A stretch of 64,000 nt of DNA, from contig JAFDHL010000001.1 in NCBI GenBank assembly GCA_019308785.1, forward strand, positions 1-64,000. Direction: 5' to 3'. The DNA comes from Deltaproteobacteria bacterium (GTDB lineage Bacteria; Desulfobacterota; DSM-4660; Desulfatiglandales; Desulfatiglandaceae). The notes under the pieces were generated by a model. That model made no database searches and was not told the DNA's origin. It saw only the letters and a list, made by a program, of their open reading frames with translations. A program made the translations under genes and the position numbers. This document shows, in pieces, positions 47,530 through 57,710 of this stretch (positions are counted from its first letter, which is position 1; each line of letters begins with the position of its first letter).

Positions 47530-49435
47530 CAGCACTTCCTCCAGTTGTATTAAGGGTACCGTTTGATTCATATGTTTTAATAGGAGTTGCACCGCCATCC
47601 CTTACTCGGATTCTAAGTGACCGAATAGCGTCAAATTGTAATGTGAAATCTTCCGTATCGGAACCGGCCACCTTATCTATAAAAGCAAGAACTACTCCAT
47701 TAGCAATGGAAGCATCCGCAGGAGAAAGAAAACTTGTTGAGCCTATTGTAAATTCATCATCACTATCATGAGATGTATAGGGTACATACTTAATTACACC
47801 GTTATCTAATGTAATTCTAAGAGTCCCTGTTGCGGGAGCATCTGCTGGAATATTCCCTGCCCCAACATCAACAGTAGTTTCAGATGCCGTTGTCAAAGCA
47901 ACAGCAAGGGTCATTTCATCCCAATCAAAAGCATCTCCGGTATCTTTCTTGCATATTAAAATTCTATCTTCACCAGAAACAAGACCAGAAAGAGTAAAAG
48001 TTACATTATTAGGAGGTGTGCGCTCAGTATTCGTTAAGTCAAATACTCGGTCTGTTGAAGCTAAATCATCAGCATCGATACCAATTCCATAAGCCCCAAT
48101 CAACGAACCCGTATAAGAACCAAGGAAAGTTTTTGGTACTGTGCGAGCCGTAACTGACCCTGCTACATCGCAAGTCTGACCTGATGTTCTTCCTCTTAGT
48201 TCTAAGTTATCAACGGGTGCAACACCCTGTATAACCTGTATATATTGATTATCACTTGCGGCATCCTCGCCTAAAAGTATTCCCTGGCCTCCACCAATAT
48301 CATCCTTAACAATAGTGGTAGCAATGTCTGCATAGACACCAGATGGGTCGGAAGCTTTTTGGATCACATCGTCATCAGCCAATGCGGTGGTTATATCTTC
48401 AAGGGCTACTTTCATTTGTGTAGAACCGTTATCATAACCGATTTTGCCACCGTTTATAATAACCCCTGCTCGTCTAAAGACAACATAGTCATCAGCGGCA
48501 AAAGCTCCGTTTAAACCATCATATGTGATATCAGTTCCCCATACAAGTATTTCATCTTCCGTAAACGCACCAGATCCAGCATCATATCCGTAACTATGGG
48601 TAATGCCTAAAAAGAGTTCGCCATCAATTCCATGGACACTTGCCGCCGGAGAATCGTTACCACAGATTTCCTTAATCCAATTCCAAAGAGCTTTCATTCC
48701 AAGAGTGTTCGTATTGTATGTCCACTTAGAATAATATGGCTGCGCTCCGTCACCATTATTAATATCTATTGTTTGCCAACCTTCAGCATTGGTAGGTATG
48801 TCACCGCCCGCCCATGCCTGAACAGTCCCGATAGCAATATTATTCTGAGCGTCAGGAGTCGTACCTAAAGCCCCGGTTGCTTCGCCCTGACTCAAGGTAA
48901 CATTAAAGAAATCGTAGGAGTCCCCCCAAGAACGAGCTTGAACAACACACTTCTTTTGATTAATATCGGCTCCGGCCACCCTGGATTTAACAAGAATACG
49001 CATAAGGATACCATCTACAGCACTCCCATTATATCCACCACCAGATTGATCCCCCCAGAAAGGAGACGATCCATCATACAGGATTCCGTCCTGAATCACT
49101 TGAATTTGAGTAGTGGAGTTATTAACCGCGCCCCAAATAATTAAACCAGAATAAAGAGTATCCCCACCATCCTGTTTAACAGAACCTCCATAAAAATACT
49201 CAGCAGCATCATCGTCGATATTATAATTATTAATCAGTTCAATGATAGTATCAAACGATTTTTCTGAGGGCGTGTCACTTGTAATATCCACATAATCATC
49301 CGCAGTTGCCGGATTTTCGTCATCTGCAAGGTCTTGTAAAAACCGATGTAGTTCTAAAACAGTATAATGGTTTGCATTAGCTGAGTGTCTAATATCTCCA
49401 TTAACTGCTACTGTAAAATCGTCAGCGATTGCCAT
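47504..49435 (-). CDS. Large structural protein, capsid- or tail-surface type
   Basis: 643 residues, Asp/Gly/Thr-rich, beta-like, no enzymatic motif. MAIADDFTVAVNGDIRHSAN then HYTVLELHRFLQDLADD is an opening I know from phage structural genes. Domains include VWGTDITYDGL and the tail ending GTLNTTGGSAVASRISDA. Likely part of an appendage or fibre assembly with the neighbouring genes. Confidence 0.75.
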   Translation of the reverse strand: MAIADDFTVAVNGDIRHSANANHYTVLELHRFLQDLADDENPATADDYVDITSDTPSEKSFDTIIELINNYNIDDDAAEYFYGGSVKQDGGDTLYSGLIIWGAVNNSTTQIQVIQDGILYDGSSPFWGDQSGGGYNGSAVDGILMRILVKSRVAGADINQKKCVVQARSWGDSYDFFNVTLSQGEATGALGTTPDAQNNIAIGTVQAWAGGDIPTNAEGWQTIDINNGDGAQPYYSKWTYNTNTLGMKALWNWIKEICGNDSPAASVHGIDGELFLGITHSYGYDAGSGAFTEDEILVWGTDITYDGLNGAFAADDYVVFRRAGVIINGGKIGYDNGSTQMKVALEDITTALADDDVIQKASDPSGVYADIATTIVKDDIGGGQGILLGEDAASDNQYIQVIQGVAPVDNLELRGRTSGQTCDVAGSVTARTVPKTFLGSYTGSLIGAYGIGIDADDLASTDRVFDLTNTERTPPNNVTFTLSGLVSGEDRILICKKDTGDAFDWDEMTLAVALTTASETTVDVGAGNIPADAPATGTLRITLDNGVIKYVPYTSHDSDDEFTIGSTSFLSPADASIANGVVLAFIDKVAGSDTEDFTLQFDAIRSLRIRVRDGGATPIKTYESNGTLNTTGGSAVASRISDA

Positions 49436-49453
49436 GATAAATCTCCCTTGTAA

Positions 49454-49909
49454 TTATTTATTTTTATTTGTTTTTTTCACGATCATTTCTGCCAGCGTTT
49501 GCAATTCTTGTGTCCTGTCCTTTTGTATCATACCCTCAACCCGTGTCATTGTTGCAACCAAATCCTTTTCGGCCCTTATCCTGGCTTTATCCATTCCTTT
49601 TAGTTGGGTATTTATATTTCCGACTTCTATTTTCATTTCATCAATCTTTTTGCAATAAGTAGCCTGAAACCTTCTACAATCATCCACATGTTGATAGCGG
49701 GCAGTACCATCCCTACTGTATATTTCATGCTTTTTAACGGTGCTGGCTATATCTACGGCTGTAACCTCTTGTTTGTGAGATTGCTTTTCTACTTTCGACA
49801 TCCTTTTTGCCAGCGCAGGAATCTTATATTTTATAGTTACAGCTACGGCTAAAACAAAAGCTCCAGCCGCCAAAGCTGCCGGTGTCCAATGGGCAATCGT
49901 TCCTTGCAT
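49454..49909 (-). CDS. Membrane-anchored coiled-coil protein
   Basis: 151 residues. N-terminal membrane segment (PAALAAGAFVLAVAVTI), then long charged helices. A middle RYQHVDDCRRFQATYCKKID has cysteines I associate with a common phage membrane protein often called holin-like. Position after the virion proteins gives no lysis context. Confidence 0.6.
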   Translation of the reverse strand: MQGTIAHWTPAALAAGAFVLAVAVTIKYKIPALAKRMSKVEKQSHKQEVTAVDIASTVKKHEIYSRDGTARYQHVDDCRRFQATYCKKIDEMKIEVGNINTQLKGMDKARIRAEKDLVATMTRVEGMIQKDRTQELQTLAEMIVKKTNKNK

Positions 49910-50244
49910 TATTTAATCCTCTTTAGGGTTGCATTTTTAATCAAATCTTTTGCGTCCCTGCTGGTGACAGTAACCTCCCATTCCATAGGTGGCTCCACTT
50001 CTGGATAAGGTGGTATGGTAATCACCGGTGCCTCCATTGTAACAACCGGCATTGGAGTGCTGCGGGACAAATGCAAAATAACACTATCTACCAGCTTTCC
50101 GGTTTGTTCGTTTGCCTCAGATAGCTGGCTGACCGCGTTCTGTACTGTTATAATTAATGGATCTATAGCCTTTTTTGTTTTCTTGGCAGCTTTGGGTTGA
50201 ACCGCACCAGATTCTTTCCCATTATCTTTTAAAAAGAGTTTCAT
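49909..50244 (-). CDS. Hypothetical protein after the GGDEF virion protein
   Basis: 111 residues from the ATG overlapping the stop of the 1338-residue gene (ATGA). Basic N-terminus (KAAKKTKKAIDPL), Pro-rich middle (PVITIPPYPEVEPPMEWE). Unknown. Translational coupling suggests similar dosage to the large protein. Confidence 0.6.
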   Translation of the reverse strand: MKLFLKDNGKESGAVQPKAAKKTKKAIDPLIITVQNAVSQLSEANEQTGKLVDSVILHLSRSTPMPVVTMEAPVITIPPYPEVEPPMEWEVTVTSRDAKDLIKNATLKRIK

Positions 50245-53200
50245 GTTTTCAGGCACTCCATTAACGAATAAAATTCGTTGACATTTTCTTCCATATCAGA
50301 GAAAGCTTCCCGCGCTGGCTCCTCTGTTTCGGTCATCTCTCCAGTCTCAGGATCCATATATCGCACCGTAGCCGTTTCGTCCATGGGCATAAATTCCATA
50401 TTCTCACGAACAAATTTAGCTTTGCGCGATTTAACCGTAGGGGCCTCCTCTGGCGACGGAAGGGTCTCAGCCAGAACCACATCAGGGGTTACAAGTTTGG
50501 GCGGTGGTGCTGGCAACTGAGGGCGCACAGGAGCCTTTTTGGGGGTTGGCACAACCTTGAGCTTTACAGGTTTGACAGCTTCTCCTCTTTTCGAGGCTAC
50601 CGCAGGGATTATTTCAGCTTCAACAGCCAAAGGTACTGGTGCAACTCCAGCCTCGGTCGCTGGCACCACCCCCAACTGCTCATTGGGCAGGTACTCTTGA
50701 GCTTGCTGGAGCGCACCAGAACTTACGGCAAAGGCCAACGTACTGGGTGACATCCCGATATCTTCAGCCTCATAGGCTAATTCTTCCAAAATGAAATTCC
50801 AGGCATTTGTATCAGGTAGGGCCGGGCTTTTAGACAAACGATGAACCTGAGCCATAGTCCAAACAACAGCGTCTTCAACAGTGTCTTCAGGTGTCCACTG
50901 AGGGTTGACTCCAGTCAACCCGACATCAACAACCTGTTCATCTATTGAGACAGGTTTGGCTTGGCCAAGACTCCTGCCCACTTGTTCATTCTCTCTGGCT
51001 TGGGAAGCCAGAAGGCCCTCGCCTTTTTGACTCCACCCGACTGGGAGATAATTGACTTCAACTCTTGTCCCAGGGATCCTTGCTCTGGTGGGTTTCTCTT
51101 TACCTTCCTCAACGATGGTTGCGTATTCCGCTGGGAGTCCATCTTTGATTTTTTCGGCAGCTGATATCGCATTAGATACTGTACCTCCCGTGGCTGACGT
51201 AAAAGCCAGTCCATTAAGTTGATAATGTATGTTGTCGTCTTTTCCTAAGAAATCAAAAATTATTTGAGATGCTGAATCTTTAACAGCAAGACGTAAAGTT
51301 TCAAGTTCGTCCCTGCTGACAGAATCCCTGTCAATTCCGCTGACTCCGTATTCGTCACCACCCATACGGTACAGCTTAACCCTATCGGTAATTCCAGTGG
51401 TTTCAGCTGCTTCAGTCATAGCCTGGCCCATCAGAGCCAATGCCTGATCACCCATGGCATGTCCACCGACAACCCTTTCGCCGGTCGGCAGCATACCTTC
51501 CTTGGTCATGTCGTTATAATATTTAAGCCCATCCACATCGATAGATACAAAAGGAACGTCCGCACCAAATTCTTCTTTATGCAACTCCAGAGCGTTTCTG
51601 TTTAATAATCCGGTAAGAACGTCTACGGTGGCAAACTTTCTGGTAAATTCCAGAGCCTCAGTTCTTTCAGCCGGAGTCATCTTGTCAATGTCGGCTGTCA
51701 TTTGCCAGTTTTCACGACGCTCAAGACCGCTACGATTGTCTTCTTCAACCGGCACTTCCGTTTGACGACGATCATCCCCTTCTCGAATCGCATCCGGATT
51801 TTCGAAAAACTCCGCCAGCTCAGGAAGCTTATTGGCAAAATCTTCTTCCATTTGGGCATTGGAATAAACATTCGTTAATTGATGCAACGGCTCAATATCT
51901 TCAATACCTGGCAGCGTCCTGGGTGCGTCTGTAATCCCTTGCGGGCCACCAATATCATACATAGTCTGCCAGTAGTTGTTACGTTTAACACCCACAACAT
52001 TAAGTTCGTCTGAAGGTGGAATCTGGATCCGGTCGGTTAACGAATCTAAAACCATGTTGCCGGCTCCATCGTCTTCCGATACCACAGTATATTTATCCCA
52101 GCTGTATCCATCACCCTCAATCGCTGCCTGATCACCCAGCTCCAAAGAATCAGCCTGGACAGCAGTCCCAAGGATCTCATATCCATCTGATTCCAGTTGG
52201 GCAATCTCGCCACCCAGAAACAACTCGGGATCCGACGCTTTCATAGCCTGGGCAATTCCCATGATATGGTCAGATATAGCTAACTGACGTGCGGTTAATA
52301 GTTTGCCGGTGTCCAGCTTATCGGTCAGGTCGAAAAAATCTTTTCGGTTAAGGCCGTATTTAAACTCCTCTTTCTTTTCCTGCATCTCGCGCACGGGAAT
52401 CTTCTTGTCCGGTTCCATAACCGTCTTGCCGCTTTTATCTTTTTTAATTCGTGAATCCCGATACCTGATAGTAAACGGTTCTTTAAACCATCCAGGATAA
52501 CTGGATCCATATCCGTGCGCCATACCTTCTGCAAGATTTAGATTTCCAGCTTCATCTATAAAGGTTACACCCTTCGGTTCGGCAGATCCAAGTTGTTCGG
52601 CCATCATGCTATAGGCAGCCCGCAAATCCGGTGGAATCTGGCTGCGATCAACAAAGTAAAAATCAGACAAGGTTCCCAGCAAATTAGCCCGCCGGTCATA
52701 TTCTTCACGGGTTAAACCAATTGGCTCTATACCACTGAAAGCAGGACGGTCAGGGATACCGTTGCCCCTAATGATACCGATCTGTTCCATTGCTCCTTCG
52801 TATTGATCTTGCGTTTGGACCAATCCCAGATCCTGGAGTATGCGCTCTTTTTGGATGTCGTCTAAGTTGGGCTGGCGTGTAAAAACGTCGTTGCCGACTA
52901 TGCGAAGCGTTTTTGCAAATTCATCAGCAGCTTCCAGCGCTCGCTCTTGCCGGTTTTCAATTTCAACAGGATTATCCGGCATAGCAGCATTTATCTCAGC
53001 AAACCGTTCTCGGAAATTGGACTTCAAAAAAACCTGCTGTTGTTCCGGGGTCATCATATCCAGATGGGCTTGAGTCACTGAAGACGCCTTTCTGTTTGGC
53101 ACACGTCTGGAAATAATATCGTTATCAGAAAAAGGTACAAAGTCACCTTCGTCTGCTGCCTCCATAGCCGGACCTTTGCCAAGCTTATCTTCTTCCATTC

Positions 53201-54257
53201 GAAGTCGGTGATATCTTTCGTCTTCCTCTTTCTTCGTAGCCCTATCTGTTTTCCTCTGCTTCCTGGCAGCAACTGCACCAAAGGGAGCAAAAAGCAACGA
53301 CCATGGAGCTGTTAGTGTGCCTTCATACATGCCCTGCTTGGTGGTTTCCCATAAGCTATCTTTAAATAGTTCCGCCCGTTTCCACAGGTCTTTGTCTGGA
53401 TTAGTAGCAAAGATATTAATAAAGGAATCAGGATAGGCTTGTGCCCATTCAGTCAGGAACTCTGTACCAACAACCTGGCCAAGAGATTTAAGACCTTCAA
53501 GCATCGGCATCCGGAGCTTAAACTTATTCATGGCATGTAAAAACGGCACCATCTCTAAAGCGCCCTGGACAACAGCATTGCCAAGTGACCAATAATAAGC
53601 ATCTTCCGGCGGTGTGCCTTCCTGAATCAAACCGTCATAAGTGCCACCCAGGATCTGCATACCGATCATTCCAAAACCAGCCCATGGTCCACCAACTGCT
53701 GAAGCCAGTATCATAGATCCAATCTGGGGCCCTACCGATACCAACCCCTCAAACCAGTTATGGGTTTCCAGCCCTCTGGGATCTGCCTTAAGATATTCAG
53801 ACTCAGCCAGCATAGACAAAGCCATCTCGTGGTTTTCATCCATGGCCATAATGCCGGGACCAAATTTGGTAATTGTATCTGCCAGAGCTTTAACCGCTGT
53901 GCTTTCGGTATAATAAGGAACATACTTTTGTTTCATCCGGTTGAGCCATTCAGAAGTTGATAATGCACCAATGGCCATGTTGCGACCAACATCTTTGGTA
54001 TGGGCACCCAGGATTTCTCCCAGCCGTTGTGTATGTTCAGAACCCCATTCCTTACTGGTAGTCATAATCTCCCAGGGGTTTAACTCAACAGGAGGATGTT
54101 TTTCGGGCCTGTCTTCATCGTAAGAATCAATACCCTTGTAAAATTCCTCTATTGGCCGCGGTGTCTCTCCGGACAACAAACGCGAAAACATCGGGTCGTC
54201 ATCATCTTCGTAAAGACCACTACCGGCATAAGCTAAAATATCGTCGTTAATTCCCAT
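50241..54257 (-). CDS. Large internal virion protein containing a GGDEF domain
   Basis: 1338 residues. Hydrophobic, ejection-protein-like segment at ~173-246 (GPQIGSMILASAVGGPWAG). A GGDEF nucleotidyl cyclase domain at ~870-1030: DVLTGLLNR (879-887), the metal segment SIDVDGLKYYND (905-916), GGHAMGDQAL (931-940) and RMGGDEY (964-970). No RxxD inhibitory site at the usual place before GGDEY. The C-terminal ~200 residues are Pro/Ala-rich. In known enzymes this fold makes c-di-GMP or other cyclic nucleotides. Situated with internal virion genes, it is probably injected. Product unknown. Confidence 0.88.
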   Translation of the reverse strand: MGINDDILAYAGSGLYEDDDDPMFSRLLSGETPRPIEEFYKGIDSYDEDRPEKHPPVELNPWEIMTTSKEWGSEHTQRLGEILGAHTKDVGRNMAIGALSTSEWLNRMKQKYVPYYTESTAVKALADTITKFGPGIMAMDENHEMALSMLAESEYLKADPRGLETHNWFEGLVSVGPQIGSMILASAVGGPWAGFGMIGMQILGGTYDGLIQEGTPPEDAYYWSLGNAVVQGALEMVPFLHAMNKFKLRMPMLEGLKSLGQVVGTEFLTEWAQAYPDSFINIFATNPDKDLWKRAELFKDSLWETTKQGMYEGTLTAPWSLLFAPFGAVAARKQRKTDRATKKEEDERYHRLRMEEDKLGKGPAMEAADEGDFVPFSDNDIISRRVPNRKASSVTQAHLDMMTPEQQQVFLKSNFRERFAEINAAMPDNPVEIENRQERALEAADEFAKTLRIVGNDVFTRQPNLDDIQKERILQDLGLVQTQDQYEGAMEQIGIIRGNGIPDRPAFSGIEPIGLTREEYDRRANLLGTLSDFYFVDRSQIPPDLRAAYSMMAEQLGSAEPKGVTFIDEAGNLNLAEGMAHGYGSSYPGWFKEPFTIRYRDSRIKKDKSGKTVMEPDKKIPVREMQEKKEEFKYGLNRKDFFDLTDKLDTGKLLTARQLAISDHIMGIAQAMKASDPELFLGGEIAQLESDGYEILGTAVQADSLELGDQAAIEGDGYSWDKYTVVSEDDGAGNMVLDSLTDRIQIPPSDELNVVGVKRNNYWQTMYDIGGPQGITDAPRTLPGIEDIEPLHQLTNVYSNAQMEEDFANKLPELAEFFENPDAIREGDDRRQTEVPVEEDNRSGLERRENWQMTADIDKMTPAERTEALEFTRKFATVDVLTGLLNRNALELHKEEFGADVPFVSIDVDGLKYYNDMTKEGMLPTGERVVGGHAMGDQALALMGQAMTEAAETTGITDRVKLYRMGGDEYGVSGIDRDSVSRDELETLRLAVKDSASQIIFDFLGKDDNIHYQLNGLAFTSATGGTVSNAISAAEKIKDGLPAEYATIVEEGKEKPTRARIPGTRVEVNYLPVGWSQKGEGLLASQARENEQVGRSLGQAKPVSIDEQVVDVGLTGVNPQWTPEDTVEDAVVWTMAQVHRLSKSPALPDTNAWNFILEELAYEAEDIGMSPSTLAFAVSSGALQQAQEYLPNEQLGVVPATEAGVAPVPLAVEAEIIPAVASKRGEAVKPVKLKVVPTPKKAPVRPQLPAPPPKLVTPDVVLAETLPSPEEAPTVKSRKAKFVRENMEFMPMDETATVRYMDPETGEMTETEEPAREAFSDMEENVNEFYSLMECLKT

Positions 54258-54270
54258 ATTATTGTCCCGT

Positions 54271-56097
54271 TCAGTAAGGTCTTTCTCTTAGGAACGCTCC
54301 TTCATCTCGTTCCCTTTTTCGATTCATCACCATTTCCTTTTCTTCCTGGGGTAGATTTCTTTGTTCCTCTAAAAATCTTGAAGCGGGTGAAGTTCTGTTA
54401 CTCATTGCTTTACTTATTTCTTCTGGAGTCATTTGGTTTGCAGGTTTATCCTCTAACCTCATAGCGTCGGAGATAGCAGATCTTGGTTTTAAATCTGCAT
54501 CACCAATTGGTTTAAGAAGGTCCGAAGAACTATACGGTGTCATACGCTCTGCTTCCAACAACTGTATAACTTCCTGAGCCTTGCTGTCACCATCTTTAGC
54601 CTTTATTTGAAGCATATTATAATAGGCTTTCAGTGTTGACGGCTCCATTGCGGTCCACGTTTTTTTATTTTTATCCCAACGCATAGGTCGCTTTAGATCT
54701 TTATCGATAGCAAAGCCAAACCCGTCTTTTCCAATATCTTCATCAAAAATGCTGATAACATTTTCTTCACCCCTACCAAAATTCGGTGCCTTTTTGGGAC
54801 TATCAGCCTCGAAGTCCAATTCGCCAGGTGTCAGTTCTGCCTTAAATTCTTTGGCCATATGGTAGGCAAAAGCAGGGCCATACTCCTTTAAACCACTCTG
54901 CATTATCATCCGGAGGTCGGGTCTCTTACCCGCTTGGCCATCAAACATTTCCCTGACTCTGCTGGCAGCGACCTTGGCTGCCTGTGGAGTTAAGAAATTT
55001 TTACCTGTTAGTCCATACCGGTTTGCAAGTTTGTTCGACTTGCTGCCACCGACCATTTCTTGAAAAATCTTCATACCCTTAAGAAAATCTTTCTGGTGTT
55101 GTTCAGCAGTTTTTGGCTTTGGGTTTATCAAATCACGTTCTTCGCCTTTTGCAAGTTCTACTGGGATCCCTTCGGCATATTGCAAGGCAGCTTCCATAGC
55201 AGATTTACCTGCTGTAATATTGTTTTTCATAATCACAGACTGGTCTTTAGCTGATATTTTTTCTCCGGTTGCAAGTCCGGCAGAGCCTCCACCGCCAACT
55301 GGTTGCATCATACTCTGATGGATAGACGTATGGATTTGTCGCAATCGGTTTGACCCTATCGGCACAGGAGTGTTGTCCCCAAATTGCATAGACACTACAC
55401 CACCATCGGTTCGATGTTTAGGGTAGCCCATTTGTCTGGCCTGCTGCTGTTCTTCAGTAACCGGATTGCCCTGGGCATCATACTGTTGCTTCATTTCTCC
55501 CAAGACCGGATTGCCCTGCTCGTCTAATACAGGATTACCCTGGGCATCTTTCAGTGGTTGGTTTTGCCTGGTAACACTCGTCTTGCTATTTGCACCCATG
55601 CCCGGATAGATCCCCCTGAAATGTTTGTCGGCAGCCGTAGCATCTCCACGATAGATCGCATCTGAATAAGCCTTATAGTGACGCATCTGTTCCTGATAAG
55701 CCAGTGCATCTTCATCTACACCTTTACGGATCCTGTCAGATCTTATGCCTTCAACTTCCGCTATAATTCGATCCTGGGTTTTGTAAGCCACAGCATTTTC
55801 TTTTTCAGTTTTAGCCTGATTTAAAATATCGGTTTCTAACTCAGCAACCTCCATAGCCTTGGCGTGGGTTTCTTCCAGCCTTCTTTCTTTGCCTTCAGCT
55901 CTTTCTTCAGTTGCTTTGCGCTTATCTTCATCTGCAAAGCTTTCTATTGCAGAACGGTTGCCACCCGGTATGCCTACCCGTGAACCAGGCGCCCTTCTCA
56001 TTGGTCGCTGGATAAGGGCATTTAATACACCCAGCTTTTGATTTTGCGCTTGAGTTGCTACTCGCTGCCCCGCTAAAAAAGCACTTGATATTGACAT
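54271..56097 (-). CDS. Internal virion protein with DAQGNPV repeats
   Basis: 608 residues, helical and charged, with Gln/Met-rich areas. Around residues 182-220 are repeats built on DAQGNPVLDEQGNPVLG and DAQGNPVTEE. C-terminus is polar. Between two other ejection-type genes, it is likely part of the internal core or DNA-ejection apparatus. No enzymatic signature. Confidence 0.7.
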   Translation of the reverse strand: MSISSAFLAGQRVATQAQNQKLGVLNALIQRPMRRAPGSRVGIPGGNRSAIESFADEDKRKATEERAEGKERRLEETHAKAMEVAELETDILNQAKTEKENAVAYKTQDRIIAEVEGIRSDRIRKGVDEDALAYQEQMRHYKAYSDAIYRGDATAADKHFRGIYPGMGANSKTSVTRQNQPLKDAQGNPVLDEQGNPVLGEMKQQYDAQGNPVTEEQQQARQMGYPKHRTDGGVVSMQFGDNTPVPIGSNRLRQIHTSIHQSMMQPVGGGGSAGLATGEKISAKDQSVIMKNNITAGKSAMEAALQYAEGIPVELAKGEERDLINPKPKTAEQHQKDFLKGMKIFQEMVGGSKSNKLANRYGLTGKNFLTPQAAKVAASRVREMFDGQAGKRPDLRMIMQSGLKEYGPAFAYHMAKEFKAELTPGELDFEADSPKKAPNFGRGEENVISIFDEDIGKDGFGFAIDKDLKRPMRWDKNKKTWTAMEPSTLKAYYNMLQIKAKDGDSKAQEVIQLLEAERMTPYSSSDLLKPIGDADLKPRSAISDAMRLEDKPANQMTPEEISKAMSNRTSPASRFLEEQRNLPQEEKEMVMNRKRERDEGAFLRERPY

Positions 56098-56135
56098 GAT
56101 TATACCTCCGTTATTTCATACATTACCATCAGTAA

Positions 56136-57179
56136 TTATGTTAAACTGAAGGGAGAACTTGCCGGTTGCCCATAAGAAGGCATGCTCCCCATAAAGTTCA
56201 TAGCATTTTGCTGTGCGCCATACTGTAAGCCCATCTGCAAGCCACCCATGTCACCATATTGACCGGCAATGTTCGTAGCCATACCACCGGCAATATTTGC
56301 CTGCCCCTGAGCAATTTGTGTCTGCTGACCAGCAAGACCTGCCAACGTAGAAGCGTGCTGACCTCTCATTTGTGCAGATTGCCCCAACATGCTGGCACCA
56401 GCACTCCTAATGCCCATAGCCGATTGCATCATTCTTGTTGGATCTAACAGCTGCATAGCCATAGCTGTTGCTCCAGTCGCTCGCTCTTTTTCACCACGCC
56501 TTGCCTGAGTGGACGCCATTGCTTTTCCGGTAGCTTCCTGCCCGGATATACGGTCCATAGACGCCCGACCCTGCGTGGTGGTTGGATCCATACCCAGTCT
56601 CTGCAATCGTCTGGCATCCGCCTGCCTGGCCAGATTACCCTGGGAGCTAACATCCGCCATAGCCCGACCAGACACACCTTCATAATCAGCCTGGGTCGCT
56701 TGCATCAACTGCTCCCTGGCCACACCCCTGGCTTCCAGTTCTTCTTGAGCTGCCAGTCGGAAGTTTTCGTCAAGACCGGCAAAGTCTTCACGAAATCGTG
56801 TATACTCACCTTCCATCTGTTCAGCCAAATTACCCAAACGGCTTGCAGATTCTCCAGCACTTGTCATCCATTCGTAGGTTCCCTCAAAAGACTGCAAAGC
56901 TTGATTATAAACACCCTTAGACTCCTGAAGCGTTTGGTTCCATTGGTCTAACCATTGATTCATACCGGCATTTGCCCCACCACCCTGGCCTAATCCCAGG
57001 GCTTGCTGTGCCGCCATATATTGCATTTCGCGCATATTAATCTCATGCGATCTGTCTTGACCCATCATTTGTCTTTGTACTTGGAAAAACCGGGAAGTCC
57101 CCATAGTAGGCCCATAATTACCTCCGATTCCACCTGTCCCGGAATAAGCCCCCCTTGATGCCATAGTGTTTGTATACAT
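56136..57179 (-). CDS. Internal virion (ejection) protein, Ala/Gln/Gly/Met-rich
   Basis: 347 residues. Low complexity, with MGTSRFFQVQRQMMGQDRS, NLARQADARRLQRLGMDPTT and GQQTQIAQGQANIAGGMATN. The DARRLQRLGMDP motif recurs in phage ejection proteins I know. Followed by the larger core proteins. It may form part of the trans-envelope channel. Confidence 0.72.
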   Translation of the reverse strand: MYTNTMASRGAYSGTGGIGGNYGPTMGTSRFFQVQRQMMGQDRSHEINMREMQYMAAQQALGLGQGGGANAGMNQWLDQWNQTLQESKGVYNQALQSFEGTYEWMTSAGESASRLGNLAEQMEGEYTRFREDFAGLDENFRLAAQEELEARGVAREQLMQATQADYEGVSGRAMADVSSQGNLARQADARRLQRLGMDPTTTQGRASMDRISGQEATGKAMASTQARRGEKERATGATAMAMQLLDPTRMMQSAMGIRSAGASMLGQSAQMRGQHASTLAGLAGQQTQIAQGQANIAGGMATNIAGQYGDMGGLQMGLQYGAQQNAMNFMGSMPSYGQPASSPFSLT

Positions 57180-57185
57180 TATTAA

Positions 57186-57710
57186 CTACCCCCCTTGCTG
57201 TGATTGCATAAGCTCTACTACTGATGGTGCAAATTCTATACGTTTAACATTTTCCACATTACCCTCCAGCTCAAATTCCCATCGATTAGCTCTAAGCTGG
57301 GCGTCCAGCCTGAAAGGAAGCTGGGTAAATATTTGTGTAGTTGATATTAATGTTCCGTCAGCATAAATTTTGAGTAACAATTCCTTCATCCCCGTATAAG
57401 TTGGCATTGCTCCAGTGTCCCGAATCACAGATCCGGCCAACGGCAACCCACCAACTGGCCAGCCCTGGTGCGGTGCATTTACATATATCACATAGCCACC
57501 GGATAAATACCCCAGATTCTGGTTAATCAAAAGGTTGTAAGCATCCAAAGCTGCGAGATAAGCGTCAAAGTCGCCTTCGTCAAAATAGATTCGACCAAAG
57601 CCAAAGCGCATCCGATCTTCAAGGTTATACAGCTTTGTCTTCCAGTTGAAGGTTCCGAAGGGCTGGGTGTCGTCACCTTCCCATTCATATATTTCTGTTA
57701 TATAGGCCAT
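57186..57710 (-). CDS. Tail-associated structural protein
   Basis: 174 residues, MAYITEIYEWEGDDTQPFGT, aromatic and beta-rich (WKTKLYNLEDRMRFGFGRI, SGGYVIYVNAPHQGW). TAATG overlap with the upstream gene. Likely a tail or adaptor component by position. Confidence 0.65.
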   Translation of the reverse strand: MAYITEIYEWEGDDTQPFGTFNWKTKLYNLEDRMRFGFGRIYFDEGDFDAYLAALDAYNLLINQNLGYLSGGYVIYVNAPHQGWPVGGLPLAGSVIRDTGAMPTYTGMKELLLKIYADGTLISTTQIFTQLPFRLDAQLRANRWEFELEGNVENVKRIEFAPSVVELMQSQQGG

